From Sphingobium indicum B90A (GTDB lineage Bacteria; Pseudomonadota; Alphaproteobacteria; Sphingomonadales; Sphingomonadaceae), in contig NZ_CP013070.1 in assembly GCF_000264945.2 (NCBI RefSeq), forward strand, positions 3,366,501-3,430,500: DNA of 64,000 nucleotides. The letters run 5' to 3'. A model generated the notes under the pieces. The model did no database searches and was not told where the DNA came from. It was given only the letters and a program-made list of their open reading frames with translations. Shown here in pieces: positions 55,150 through 62,920 of this stretch. Both the position numbers and the translations under genes were made by a program. Within the stretch, counting starts at the first letter, position 1. Every line of letters begins with the position of its first letter.

Positions 55150-55323
55150 ATGGAAAAGCAAAGCAACAGCGTCCGCGAAATCGGCCAGTTCCTGTCCGTC
55201 GCCATCGCCTCCGTCCTGTTCGGATCGACCCTGATCCTTTCGGCGGTCGGCCCGGCGCGCGCCAGCGAAACGCCGCTGCTCGTGAACCCCGAATGCCCCG
55301 CGGCCTTGCACTATCTGGCGTAA
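55150..55323 (+). CDS. Small membrane/exported protein, first gene of the psp operon (57 aa)
   Basis: A 57-residue protein, MEKQSNSVREIGQFL start, with a strong Shine-Dalgarno AGGAG 8 bases upstream. One hydrophobic helix follows (FLSVAIASVLFGSTLILSAV, 14-33), then GPARASETPLL, a possible signal-peptidase site, and a short tail NPECPAALHYLA with one Cys. It is the first gene after the sigma-54 promoter and 38 bases before pspA. It is too short for most gene calls. I do not recognise the family; it may be a small Psp component of sphingomonads. Confidence 0.75.
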   Translation: MEKQSNSVREIGQFLSVAIASVLFGSTLILSAVGPARASETPLLVNPECPAALHYLA

Positions 55324-55361
55324 GGCCCGCCACACAAGTTCGTACCAGGAGTGAAGTTCAA

Positions 55362-56030
55362 ATGGGTATTTTCTCCCGCACCCGCGACATCATCGCCGCC
55401 AATGTCACCGACCTGCTCGACCGGGCGGAAGATCCGTCGAAGATGATCCGCATGATCATCCTCGAAATGGAGGAGACGCTGGTGGAGGTGCGCGCCTCCG
55501 CCGCCCGCACCATCGCCGACCAGAAGGAGATGCGCCGCCACATCGCCAAGCTGGAGGGCTTGCAGCATAGCTGGACGGAAAAGGCCCAGCTCGCGCTGAG
55601 CAAGGACCGCGAAGACCTCGCCAAGGCCGCGCTGGTCGAAAAGCAGAAGGCGGCCGACATGGCCGAACAGCTTTCGCACGAAATCGCGGTGCTGGACGAA
55701 GCCCTGCATGCCTCCGAAGAGGATATCGCCAAGCTCCAGGCCAAGCTGCGCGAGGCCCGCGCCCGCCAGAACAGCCTTGTGACCCGGATGGAAAGCGCCC
55801 AGAATCGCCTGCGCGTCCGCGAAGCCTATGCCGGAGAAAAGGTGAACGACGCCTTCGCCCGCTTCGACATGCTGGAACGGCGGGTCGACATGGCCGAAGG
55901 CCGCGCCGATGCCGCGACCCTGGGCCAGCAGCCCAAGACGCTGGAGGAGGAGATTGCCGAGTTGCAGGCGTCCGACAAGGTCGACGCCGAACTCGCCGCC
56001 CTGAAAGCCAGCATGCAGAAGGGAGAATGA
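55362..56030 (+). CDS. pspA: Phage-shock protein A (PspA)
   Basis: A 222-residue coiled-coil protein of the PspA/IM30 family: MGIFSRTRDIIAANVTDLLDRAEDPSKMIRMIILEMEETLVEVR, with amphipathic N-terminal helix and about 150 residues of heptad-like helices (QKEMRRHIAKLEGLQHSWTEKA). It binds damaged inner membrane and inhibits PspF. CAGGAG is 11-16 bases before the ATG. It lies in the psp operon after the 57-residue ORF. Confidence 0.96.
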   Translation: MGIFSRTRDIIAANVTDLLDRAEDPSKMIRMIILEMEETLVEVRASAARTIADQKEMRRHIAKLEGLQHSWTEKAQLALSKDREDLAKAALVEKQKAADMAEQLSHEIAVLDEALHASEEDIAKLQAKLREARARQNSLVTRMESAQNRLRVREAYAGEKVNDAFARFDMLERRVDMAEGRADAATLGQQPKTLEEEIAELQASDKVDAELAALKASMQKGE

Positions 56031-56033
56031 CGC

Positions 56034-56300
56034 ATGGAGGACGTGTTCCTGCCCATCATGATCTGCGGCATGCTGTTCATCGGCATGCCCTGGCTGATCT
56101 TCCACTATGTCACCAAGTGGAAGCAGGCGCCCAAGATCACCGATGAGGATGAGCGGCTGCTGGACGAGCTTCACCTGCTCGCCCGGCGGCTGGAGGAGCG
56201 GCTGATGACGGTCGAACGGATCGTCGCCGCCGACAATCCCGATTTCCGCCCTTCGCGTCCGCAGGAGACGGACGATTACAGCTTCGACCGGAGGAACTGA
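56034..56300 (+). CDS. pspB: Phage-shock protein B (PspB)
   Basis: An 88-residue protein: one N-terminal membrane helix (FLPIMICGMLFIGMPWLIFHYVTKW) and a cytosolic coiled coil ending in the PspB-like core LARRLEERLMTVERIVAADNPDFR. It senses stress with PspC and relieves PspA inhibition. Starts 3 bases after the pspA stop. Confidence 0.92.
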   Translation: MEDVFLPIMICGMLFIGMPWLIFHYVTKWKQAPKITDEDERLLDELHLLARRLEERLMTVERIVAADNPDFRPSRPQETDDYSFDRRN

Positions 56301-56301
56301 C

Positions 56302-56676
56302 ATGAGCGCCCGCCGCACCAAATTCTACCTCGACAAGCAGAACGGCAAGTTCATGGGCGTTTGCGCCGGAATCGCCGACTATACCGGGATCGACGTGGTC
56401 TGGGTCAGGGTCGCGATGTTCCTGTCCTTCTTCATCATCGGCTGGACGCTGCTCGCCTATTTCGCCATCGGCGTGATCGCGGACAACAAGCCGTCGGGCC
56501 TCTATGCCGACCGGGACGACGAGAAATTCTGGCAGGGCGTGCGCGCCAATCCGGCGCGCTCCACCCGCGACGTGCGGTCCAAGTTCCGCGACATCGACCG
56601 GCGCCTGGCGGACATCGAAACCTACTACACCAGCCGCAACACCCGGCTGGCGGAAGAGATCGACAGCCTGCGCTGA
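56302..56676 (+). CDS. pspC: Phage-shock protein C (PspC)
   Basis: A 124-residue protein with the PspC domain: FYLDKQNGKFMGVCAGIADYTGIDVVWVRV, then one membrane helix AMFLSFFIIGWTLLAYFAIGVIA (39-61) and a charged C-terminal coiled coil (FRDIDRRLADIETYYTSRN). It works with PspB as inner-membrane sensor. Directly follows pspB with one base between. Confidence 0.93.
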   Translation: MSARRTKFYLDKQNGKFMGVCAGIADYTGIDVVWVRVAMFLSFFIIGWTLLAYFAIGVIADNKPSGLYADRDDEKFWQGVRANPARSTRDVRSKFRDIDRRLADIETYYTSRNTRLAEEIDSLR

Positions 56677-56806
56677 CGGAATTGCGCGCCCCACGCCGTT
56701 TATCGAACAGGCTGGGGAGCCCGTCGAAAAATCGGCCGATTTGTCTGAGAAATCGAACATCTGATAGGCCGCGCCCATTGGGGGAGCGGAAGGAGGGAGG
56801 TCTGCC

Positions 56807-56989
56807 ATGCCGGAACGAAACGCCCGGCTTCGCGCCGAACTCGGATCGATGAAGGACAGGCTGGCCGTGGTCGAGCGCATCGTGACCGATGAAAGTCACG
56901 CATTGAACAGGGAAATCGAGCGTCTGCGCGGCCCCGCCAACTGGAGGGCCCCCCGCTCAGCAAGGGAAAAAAGTCATGAATCCGTTTGA
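56807..56989 (+). CDS. Small coiled-coil protein with PspB-like core, psp operon
   Basis: A 60-residue soluble, charged protein with GGAGGGAGG upstream. Residues 15-41 (MKDRLAVVERIVTDESHALN...) are the same helix as in the next ORF (17 of 27 identical by hand count) and resemble the C-terminal core of PspB (EERLMTVERIVAAD). It has no membrane segment. It overlaps the next gene by 14 bases. Likely a free PspB-type coiled coil; function unknown. Confidence 0.7.
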   Translation: MPERNARLRAELGSMKDRLAVVERIVTDESHALNREIERLRGPANWRAPRSAREKSHESV

Positions 56990-57227
56990 AATGGTCGTCG
57001 CCATCGTCGCCATAGCGGCAATCGCCAGCGTCGTTCGCGCCAAATATGGCATCGTCCGCCGCCACAAGGGCGAGGAACTGGTCCAGCGCGGCCCCGATCC
57101 GGAAGCCGAACGGCTCCGGGCGGAGGTGAAGGCGCTCAAGGACCGGGTCGCCGTACTGGAACGGCTGGCGACGGACAGCAGCACCGCGCTGGAGCGCGAA
57201 TTCGACAGGCTTCGGGACCGCGACTGA
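56976..57227 (+). CDS. Small membrane protein with PspB-like coiled coil (paralogue), psp operon
   Basis: An 83-residue protein: N-terminal helix (FEMVVAIVAIAAIASVVRA), a basic loop, then LKDRVAVLERLATDSSTALE (54-73 and on to 80), paralogous to residues 15-41 of the preceding ORF. The design, one helix then the LxERV/LERI coil, is that of PspB. AAGGG precedes the ATG. Co-directional and overlapping with neighbours, so part of the psp transcript. Confidence 0.75.
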   Translation: MNPFEMVVAIVAIAAIASVVRAKYGIVRRHKGEELVQRGPDPEAERLRAEVKALKDRVAVLERLATDSSTALEREFDRLRDRD

Positions 57228-57255
57228 CGCGGCCCATCATCACAGGGAGGACGAT

Positions 57256-57489
57256 ATGCAGGACCCCCTCATCACCTTGACATTGGCGGTCGCGGCCCTG
57301 ACCGGGCTTGCCATCGTGGCTGCCACCGCCCTGCGCGGCTGGAACGGCTGGCTGGACCTCAAGCGGGCGGAACTCGCCCGCGGTTCGGATGACGCCGCGC
57401 CGCCCTCCACCGCGACCCGGATCGAGGTGGCCGACCTCAAGGAACGCATCCGCAAGCTGGAAGCCATCGCCGCCGGCGTCGATCTATAA
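57256..57489 (+). CDS. Small membrane protein with short coiled coil, end of psp operon
   Basis: A 77-residue protein: hydrophobic segment ITLTLAVAALTGLAIVAATAL (6-26), a linker with SDDAAPPSTATR, and a C-terminal IEVADLKERIRKLEAIAAGV that again resembles the DLKERI/LEAI coil of the preceding genes. GGGAGGA lies 6 bases before the ATG. Last gene before the family E hairpin. Function unknown; could be a third PspB-like member. Confidence 0.65.
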   Translation: MQDPLITLTLAVAALTGLAIVAATALRGWNGWLDLKRAELARGSDDAAPPSTATRIEVADLKERIRKLEAIAAGVDL

Positions 57490-57500
57490 TCCCAAATATT

Positions 57501-57524
57501 CCCCCTCCCGCAAGCGGGAGGGGG
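57501..57524. repeat. Palindromic hairpin repeat (E type)
   Basis: CCCCCTCCCG-CAAG-CGGGAGGGGG: a perfect 10-bp stem, followed by CCAGGGGGTGGGC as in a widespread alphaproteobacterial repeat. It may also end the psp transcript, though it lacks a U tract. Confidence 0.65.
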
Positions 57525-57628
57525 CCAGGGGGTGGGCGCGAGCGCAGCGAGCCATCCCCCCCCTCCGGACAGCACCCACCCGGCGGGATAATGCTTCCCC
57601 CACCCGATTTTCCCCCTATATGGCGGCC

Positions 57629-58042
57629 ATGAGCCAACCGCCCGTCCTTGCCGATCTGGTCGAAGAATATGAATTTCTCGACGCCGACGACCGCTATCGC
57701 CTGCTGATCGACCTGGGCAAGGCGCTGGAACCCATGCCCGACGCGCTCAAGACCGATGCGACGCTGGTGCGCGGCTGTTCGGCGGCGGTGTGGGTCTATC
57801 CGACCGTGCTGGAGGACGGACGCCTCCATTTCCTGGCCGACAGCAACGCCGCGATCACCAAGGGGATCATCTCCCTGGTGCTGCTGACCGTGCAGGACCA
57901 GCCGCCCGCCGCCATCGCCCAAACCGACATCGAATCCGCGCTCGCGCCGTTCGACCTGCGCAACCAGCTCAGCTCCAACCGGACGCAGGGCATCCCCAAC
58001 ATGATCGCGCTGATCCGGGAAACCGCCGCCCGCTATCGCTGA
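57629..58042 (+). CDS. SufE-family cysteine desulfurase activator
   Basis: A 137-residue protein with the SufE core LADLVEEYEFLDADDRYRLLIDLGKAL, then LVRGCSAAVWVYPTV containing the sulfur-accepting Cys, and NRTQGIPNMIALIRETA at the C terminus. It hands sulfur from SufS to the scaffold. ATG 57620 (three codons earlier) is the alternative start; no strong Shine-Dalgarno. The main suf operon begins some 5 kb away (63382). Confidence 0.9.
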   Translation: MSQPPVLADLVEEYEFLDADDRYRLLIDLGKALEPMPDALKTDATLVRGCSAAVWVYPTVLEDGRLHFLADSNAAITKGIISLVLLTVQDQPPAAIAQTDIESALAPFDLRNQLSSNRTQGIPNMIALIRETAARYR

Positions 58043-58106
58043 GCGGAAGGAAACCCCGCCGCGCCGACGCGTTCTCCTCCCGTAACGACGGGCAAGGAGA
58101 GAAGAG

Positions 58107-58601
58107 ATGCGCACCCTTTGGGCACTGGCCGCCATGGGACTGGTCGCGGCCTGCTCCTCGCCGGAGGACAAGGCGCCGACGCAGCGCGACCGGATCGGCC
58201 AGGTCTGGAAATATGAGGGCGGCGAGGGCGGAAAGCCCAAGGTCGCCTATATCGGCAGCGCCAACAGCGTGCAGACCATGACGGCGGCCGACACTTTCTC
58301 CGTCCTGCTGGTCCAGCCGATGGAAAAGGGGGAGGCCGACGTCACCGTCAAGCTGGTCGGCGCGCCCTTCACCTGCGACCTGTCGGACTGCAAGGTCATG
58401 GCGATCACGGATGACGGCAAGACCCATGAATGGAAAGGCCGGATGACGGAGAACAAGGATGGCATCGAAATCCTGCCCGCCGCCAGACCCTATGACGCGA
58501 TCAAGGACGGCAAGATGCTCAAGGTCAATCTGGTCATAGGCCCGAAGGACAAGACATTTCCCTTCATATTCAACGTCGCCGGGCTGGATTTGAAGGGGTG
58601 A
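58107..58601 (+). CDS. Hypothetical lipoprotein
   Basis: A 164-residue protein with signal MRTLWALAAMGLVAAC (lipobox VAAC) and AAGGAGAGAAG before the ATG. The mature part has two Cys in FTCDLSDCKVM and otherwise beta-rich sequence (SANSVQTMTAADTFSVLLVQPMEKGEADVTVKLVG). I do not recognise a family. It follows sufE by 64 bases; function unknown. Confidence 0.8.
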   Translation: MRTLWALAAMGLVAACSSPEDKAPTQRDRIGQVWKYEGGEGGKPKVAYIGSANSVQTMTAADTFSVLLVQPMEKGEADVTVKLVGAPFTCDLSDCKVMAITDDGKTHEWKGRMTENKDGIEILPAARPYDAIKDGKMLKVNLVIGPKDKTFPFIFNVAGLDLKG

Positions 58602-58619
58602 TTCCCCATAAAAATCGCC

Positions 58620-58711
58620 CGTCGTTCCCGCGCAGGCGGGAACCCATCTCCCGACCGTCCGGCTTGAGGCTTCTTATGGGAGATGGATCCCCGCCTCCGC
58701 GGGGATGACAG
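58620..58711. repeat. Inverted pair of family C repeats (REPIN-like)
   Basis: Left half CGTCGTTCCCGCGCAGGCGGGAACCCATCTCC (58620-58651), right half the rough reverse complement GGGAGATGGATCCCCGCC ... GGGGATGACAG (58678-58711), 26 bases between. Both halves match the 28-bp copies at 22713 and 23077, but no gene lies between them. Between a lipoprotein gene and the convergent ggt gene. Confidence 0.85.
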
Positions 58712-58718
58712 TATATTC

Positions 58719-60419
58719 TTACTCCTGCAACGAAACCCCCGGACTGCGCGGATCGGCGCCGCCGACCCAATGCCCATCCGCCATCCGCTCCGCCGCATTG
58801 GCCTTCAATCCGAAGCGGCTGATCGACACCTTGTGCCCCATCTTCTCCAGCGGCGCCTTCATCGCCTCCAGCGACGTGCCCTGCTCCAGCACCAGCCCCT
58901 CCTTGTCGAAGAACTGGAACCCCAGCGCGATCGAATCCTGCGCCGACAGCCCCCAGTCGAAATGCGCGATCAGCGCCTTCACCACCTGCATGATGATGGT
59001 CTTCCCCCCGGCCGCGCCGACAGTGAAGACCGGCGTCCCCGCCGCGTCATAGACGATGGTCGGCGACATGGAAGATAACGGCCGCTTGCCCGGCTCGACC
59101 CGGTTGGCGACCGGCGCGCCGTCCTTTTCCGGCGTGAAGCTGAAATCGGTCAGTTCATTGTTCAGGATCACGCCATTGGCGATCAACTGACTGCCGAAGA
59201 AGCTCTCTATGGTGGATGTCCAGGCGGCGATGTCGCCATTCCTGTCCACCGCAACGAAATGGCTGGTGCCCGATTCGGGCTGGGGCAGGGCGGCGGTGCG
59301 CTTCTCCGCCCCCGGCGGCGTGCCGGGACGATAGTCGTTCAGCGCCCTGCCCATGGAAATCAGCGCAGACCGCTGCTTCAGATAATCCCGGTCGATCAAC
59401 CCGCTGATCGGCACGGACACGAATTCCGGATCGCCCAGCCATGTCTCCCGGTCGGCATAGGCGAGCCGCATCGCCTCCCCGATGACATGCCAGGACCGGG
59501 GATCGTCCTTGCCCCATTGCGCCAGCGGGAATCGCTCCACCATGCCCAGCACCTGCAGCACGGTGATCCCGCCCGCCGAAGCCGGTCCCATGCCGCAGAC
59601 CGTATAGGCGCGATAGGGGCCGCAGACCGGCTTGCGCGGCTTGGCCCGATAGCCCGCCAGATCGGCCTCCGTCATCGGCACCGGATTTTTCGGCGCATTG
59701 CTGACCGTCTCCGCGATCATCCGGGCATTCTCGCCCAGATAGAAGGCGTCCGGCCCCTCCGCCGCGATCCGCTTGAACAGGGCGGCCAGCGGCGGGTTCT
59801 TGAGGACCGTTCCCATCGGTGCAGGCTTCCCGTCGATCCAGAAAAATTTCTGGATTTCCGGAAAATCGGCCCACACCGCCGCCACCGCCTTCATCGCCGT
59901 GTCGAGCCTCTGCCGCACCTCGAACCCCTGTTCGGCATAGCGGATGGCCGGCTGGAACAGATCGGCCCAGGGCAGCTTGCCCCATTTGCGGTGCGCGTCC
60001 CAGGCCAGCCGCACATTGCCCGGCACGCCGACCGAATAGCCGCCCGGCCACGCCTGGCGGAAGGGCAAAGGCTGGCCGTCCGCCCCCATGAATCGGTCGG
60101 GCCGCGTCGCCGCCGGAGCCGCCTCCCGCCCGTCGATCGACTCCAGCACGCCGGTCCGCCCGTCATGATGCATGATGAATCCGCCGCCGCCGATGCCGCT
60201 ATTATGCGGCTCCACGACGTTCAGCGTCAGCATCATGGCGATGGCGGCGTCCGTGGCGCTGCCGCCCTTGCGCAATATCTCCTGCCCGGCCTCGGCGGCG
60301 CGGGGATCGGCGGCGGACACGGTGGCGTTGACCGAAACCGGCTCCCGCGCCGCGAGCGGGGCGGGAAGGAGGGCGAAAAGGGCGAGGGGAGCCAACAGGC
60401 CGGAAAGGCGAGAAATCAT
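58719..60419 (-). CDS. ggt: Gamma-glutamyltransferase
   Basis: A 566-residue precursor with signal ending PAPLAAREP. The Ntn-hydrolase nucleophile is the Thr in PESGTSHFVAVDRNGD, where autocleavage makes large and small chains; the EPHNSGIGGGGFIM and GPASAGGITVLQVLGMVERF blocks are in place. It hydrolyses or transfers the gamma-glutamyl group of glutathione in the periplasm. Start at 60419 (MISRLSGLL); a GTG three codons upstream is possible. Its stop lies 7 bases from the family C pair. Confidence 0.95.
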   Translation of the reverse strand: MISRLSGLLAPLALFALLPAPLAAREPVSVNATVSAADPRAAEAGQEILRKGGSATDAAIAMMLTLNVVEPHNSGIGGGGFIMHHDGRTGVLESIDGREAAPAATRPDRFMGADGQPLPFRQAWPGGYSVGVPGNVRLAWDAHRKWGKLPWADLFQPAIRYAEQGFEVRQRLDTAMKAVAAVWADFPEIQKFFWIDGKPAPMGTVLKNPPLAALFKRIAAEGPDAFYLGENARMIAETVSNAPKNPVPMTEADLAGYRAKPRKPVCGPYRAYTVCGMGPASAGGITVLQVLGMVERFPLAQWGKDDPRSWHVIGEAMRLAYADRETWLGDPEFVSVPISGLIDRDYLKQRSALISMGRALNDYRPGTPPGAEKRTAALPQPESGTSHFVAVDRNGDIAAWTSTIESFFGSQLIANGVILNNELTDFSFTPEKDGAPVANRVEPGKRPLSSMSPTIVYDAAGTPVFTVGAAGGKTIIMQVVKALIAHFDWGLSAQDSIALGFQFFDKEGLVLEQGTSLEAMKAPLEKMGHKVSISRFGLKANAAERMADGHWVGGADPRSPGVSLQE

Positions 60420-60467
60420 GTCCGGCACCCTAATCGCTGCGTTGCGGTCTGCAACCCACAGGACGGA

Positions 60468-61517
60468 TCAAGCGTCGATACCCACTATCTCGCTGATATT
60501 CTTCACCCCATCCCGCGCCATCAGCGCCTTCAGGCCGGCATTGATCCGTTTGGCCAGATACGGCCCTTCATAGACCAGCGCGCTGTAAAGCTGGATCAGG
60601 CTGGCCCCGGCGCGGAGGCGGGCATAGGCCTGTTCCGCATCGGCGATCCCCCCCACGCCGATCAGCGGCAGCCGCGTGCCCAGCGCCTTGCGGAAATCGC
60701 GCAGCCTTTGCAGCGCCGGATCGTGCAGCGGCGCGCCCGACAGGCCGCCTGCTTCCCCCGCCAGCGGAGACCGCAGCGAAGGCCGGGAAATGGTGGTGTT
60801 GGACACGATCAGCGCATCGATCCTGTGGTCGATGCAGGCGGCGGCAATATCCTCGACATCGGCCGGCTCCAGGTCCGGGGCGACCTTCAGGAAGATCGGC
60901 GTGCGATCCGTCCCCCGCGCCGCCATGACCGCGCCCAGCAACTGGTCCAGCGCCGCCCGGTCCTGAAGCGCGCGCAGGCCCGGCGTGTTGGGGGAGGAGA
61001 TGTTGACCGTCAGATAATCGGCCAGCGGTGCCATGCAGGCGACGCCGGTCGCATAGTCCGCGATCCGGTCGGCCGCGTCCTTGTTGGCGCCGATATTGAT
61101 GCCGATGACGGGAGTTTGTCCGTTGCTGCCCGCCCGCCGGCGCGTCGCGATCCGCTCCGCCGCCGCGGCCTGGCCGCCATTGTTGAACCCCATGCGGTTG
61201 ATCACCGCCCGGTCCTCGGCCAGGCGGAACAGACGGGGCAGGGGATTGCCGGGCTGCGGCAGGGGGGTCAGCGTCCCCAATTCGGCGAAACCGAAACCCA
61301 GGCCGTGCATCTTGTGCGCGACCAGCCCCTCCTTGTCGTAACCCGCCGCCAGGCCCACCGGATTGGGAAAGGCGATGCCGGCCACCGTCTGCGCCAGCAT
61401 CGAATCGGCTTCCGGCATGGGCGGCGCCGGCATCAGGCGCAGCAATGCGATGGACAGGTTATGGGCGCGCTCGGCATCCAGCGCGAAGAAAAGGGGGCGG
61501 ATCAGGCGATAGGACAT
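60468..61517 (-). CDS. pyrD: Dihydroorotate dehydrogenase (quinone), class 2
   Basis: A 349-residue FMN enzyme. The N-terminal membrane helix region MSYRLIRPLFFALDAERAHNLSIALLRL marks class 2. FMN/active-site blocks: PVGLAAGYDKEGL, NRMGFNNGG, VNISSPNTPGLR (catalytic Ser) and LIGVGGIADAEQAY. It oxidises dihydroorotate with quinone in pyrimidine synthesis. Start at 61517 is set by the conserved N terminus. The ggt gene follows 48 bases further on the same strand. Confidence 0.95.
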   Translation of the reverse strand: MSYRLIRPLFFALDAERAHNLSIALLRLMPAPPMPEADSMLAQTVAGIAFPNPVGLAAGYDKEGLVAHKMHGLGFGFAELGTLTPLPQPGNPLPRLFRLAEDRAVINRMGFNNGGQAAAAERIATRRRAGSNGQTPVIGINIGANKDAADRIADYATGVACMAPLADYLTVNISSPNTPGLRALQDRAALDQLLGAVMAARGTDRTPIFLKVAPDLEPADVEDIAAACIDHRIDALIVSNTTISRPSLRSPLAGEAGGLSGAPLHDPALQRLRDFRKALGTRLPLIGVGGIADAEQAYARLRAGASLIQLYSALVYEGPYLAKRINAGLKALMARDGVKNISEIVGIDA

Positions 61518-61667
61518 GGCGGCGCTATGCCAGCGCAGGGCCGTCCCGTCGAGTCGCTGTTGCAGCGCGGCAACAGTAAGGAAGGAACCACATTTCTTAA
61601 CAAGATTCCCCGAGATTCGTCCCGTTTTGATCCGACCGATGTCCGATCCATCCAATAAAATTTCCCC

Positions 61668-61768
61668 GATTCGGACGTAAGAGAGTCTCGCGACCCGAAG
61701 GCTCTAGGCCATTTGGCTGACGAGACCTTTTCCTGACCCGGCGGTGAAAACCGCCGGGTCATTTTTTT
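61668..61768 (+). ncRNA. Candidate small RNA ending in a strong terminator
   Basis: About 100 bases. Hairpin one: GTCTCG ... CGAGAC closing a CGACCCGAAGGCTCTAGG loop region. Hairpin two: the terminator GACCCGGCGGT-GAAA-ACCGCCGGGTC followed by A and seven T. No plus-strand protein gene lies upstream for more than 2 kb, so the terminator needs another transcript. The 5' end is a guess; conservation and expression are unknown. Confidence 0.5.
61735..61768 (+). terminator. Rho-independent terminator with GAAA tetraloop
   Basis: Perfect 11-bp stem GACCCGGCGGT / ACCGCCGGGTC, loop GAAA, then ATTTTTTT. It is as strong as the receptor terminator at 34739 but has no upstream protein gene on its strand. 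Confidence 0.9.
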
Positions 61769-61878
61769 CCGGGAACCGCCTGTTCATCGCCTTGGAACGA
61801 GACGGAAAATGGCGTTCCGTCCAGCATAGCCCCTTGCACCCCCACCCCGTTGGCGAGTATTGCATTCCGGGGTGAAAT

Positions 61879-62817
61879 ATGGGGTCGCATAAAGGCGAGG
61901 CGCCCGGGGGGGCTTCGAATATCACGGTAAGAGATGGTCATGCTCCGCTGTCCTATACCGTGGACGCGGCGCAGGGGTCCGTTCGGTTGCGCTATTTCGC
62001 GCCGCCCGAACAACTCAACGCCTATTTCGGCTCGCTCTACATCTTCACTGAAACGGCCGACCAATATTCCGACGTGACCCGCGCGGACGTGCCCCAACTT
62101 CGCTTCATGCTGGACAATAGCGGCGATTATCATTTCCATGACGGAACGATTTTGCCGACGCCGGAGGTGTGCCTGCTGGGGCCGACCATGGGCGCGACGC
62201 GCTTCGACCTGAGGGGGGCGGGCCGGGTGGTCGGCATTTCGCTGCTGCCCGCCGGGTGGATCGCGCTGCATGGCGGCGATGCCAGTATCCTTACCGACCG
62301 CGTGCAGGAAATGGTCGACCTTCCCGGCTATCGGGATCTTCTCGAACAGCTCCGCGCCACCGACGATGCGGAGGAGATGGCGGCGCTCTGCTGGCCCTTC
62401 CTGCTGGAAAGGCTGGTGCCGTTGCCCGAATCGACATGGCGGCTGCTGGAGGCGGTGGACGGCTGGCTGATGGACGAAGGCTCCCCGCGGATCGAGACGC
62501 TGGCCGACATCACCGGCCTGTCGCCGCGCCAGCTCGCCCGGCTCACCAACAAATATTATGGCTGCCCGCCTAAGCTGCTGGCGCGCAAATACCGGGCGCT
62601 GCGGTGCAGCGCGCGGATCGCGCTCGACCATGAAAGCTGGCAGGCGCTGTGCGACGACGGGCGCTTCTACGACCAGTCGCATTTCATTCGGGAGATCAAG
62701 CATTTCATCGGCCTGACCCCGCACCAGTTGCAGACCGAACCCAGCGCCGTGGCGCAACTTACCCTGCTGCGCCGCTCGCTGGGCGGGGACGTGGCCGTGA
62801 TCAACCGTTTCAGCTAA
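61879..62817 (+). CDS. AraC-family transcriptional regulator
   Basis: A 312-residue protein. Residues about 200-300 are a two-HTH AraC domain: IETLADITGLSPRQLARLTNKYYGCPPKLLARKYRALRCSARI, then FYDQSHFIREIKHFIGLTPHQLQTEP. The N-terminal 190 residues (YFAPPEQLNAYFGSLYIFTE) form a ligand/dimer domain of unknown specificity. GGGGTG lies 5-9 bases before ATG 61879. It is alone on its strand; the target is unknown, possibly a neighbour. Confidence 0.88.
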   Translation: MGSHKGEAPGGASNITVRDGHAPLSYTVDAAQGSVRLRYFAPPEQLNAYFGSLYIFTETADQYSDVTRADVPQLRFMLDNSGDYHFHDGTILPTPEVCLLGPTMGATRFDLRGAGRVVGISLLPAGWIALHGGDASILTDRVQEMVDLPGYRDLLEQLRATDDAEEMAALCWPFLLERLVPLPESTWRLLEAVDGWLMDEGSPRIETLADITGLSPRQLARLTNKYYGCPPKLLARKYRALRCSARIALDHESWQALCDDGRFYDQSHFIREIKHFIGLTPHQLQTEPSAVAQLTLLRRSLGGDVAVINRFS

Positions 62818-62870
62818 GCCGCCTCCAGCAAAAATGCCTTGATTCCACCCGCAGGCGGGACCACATGCGC

Positions 62871-62909
62871 AATCGGATTGATTCGATCCGATTTGAGAAT
62901 GGTTCGCAA
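62871..62909 (+). promoter_or_regulatory. Operator region upstream of rrf2-suf: 8-bp inverted repeat and Fur-like site
   Basis: AATCGGAT (62871-62878) and ATCCGATT (62886-62893) form a perfect inverted repeat with a 7-base spacer. Directly after it TTGAGAA-TGG-TTCGCAA (62893-62909) matches an inverted repeat at 6 of 7 positions and resembles alphaproteobacterial Fur/Irr-type sites. Both lie in the 100 bases before the rrf2 ATG, where iron and Fe-S control of suf is expected. Confidence 0.5.
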
Positions 62910-62920
62910 GACATAGGGTC

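Larger units (their letters stand above)
61518..61878. other. 361-base gap with a probable small RNA and no protein gene
   Basis: No credible protein frame. It holds a strong plus-strand terminator (61735-61768) and, before it, a second inverted repeat GTCTCG (61685-61690 region) / CGAGAC (61720-61725 region). TAAAAT (61656-61661) could be a -10 but has no proper -35. Left part is the upstream region of minus-strand pyrD; right part precedes the AraC gene. Confidence 0.6.

Noticed and set aside
59259-61658. 799-residue plus-strand frame over ggt and pyrD
   Set aside because: Antisense to two genes with intact active-site motifs; translation is repetitive and Arg/Gln-rich. Shadow frame.
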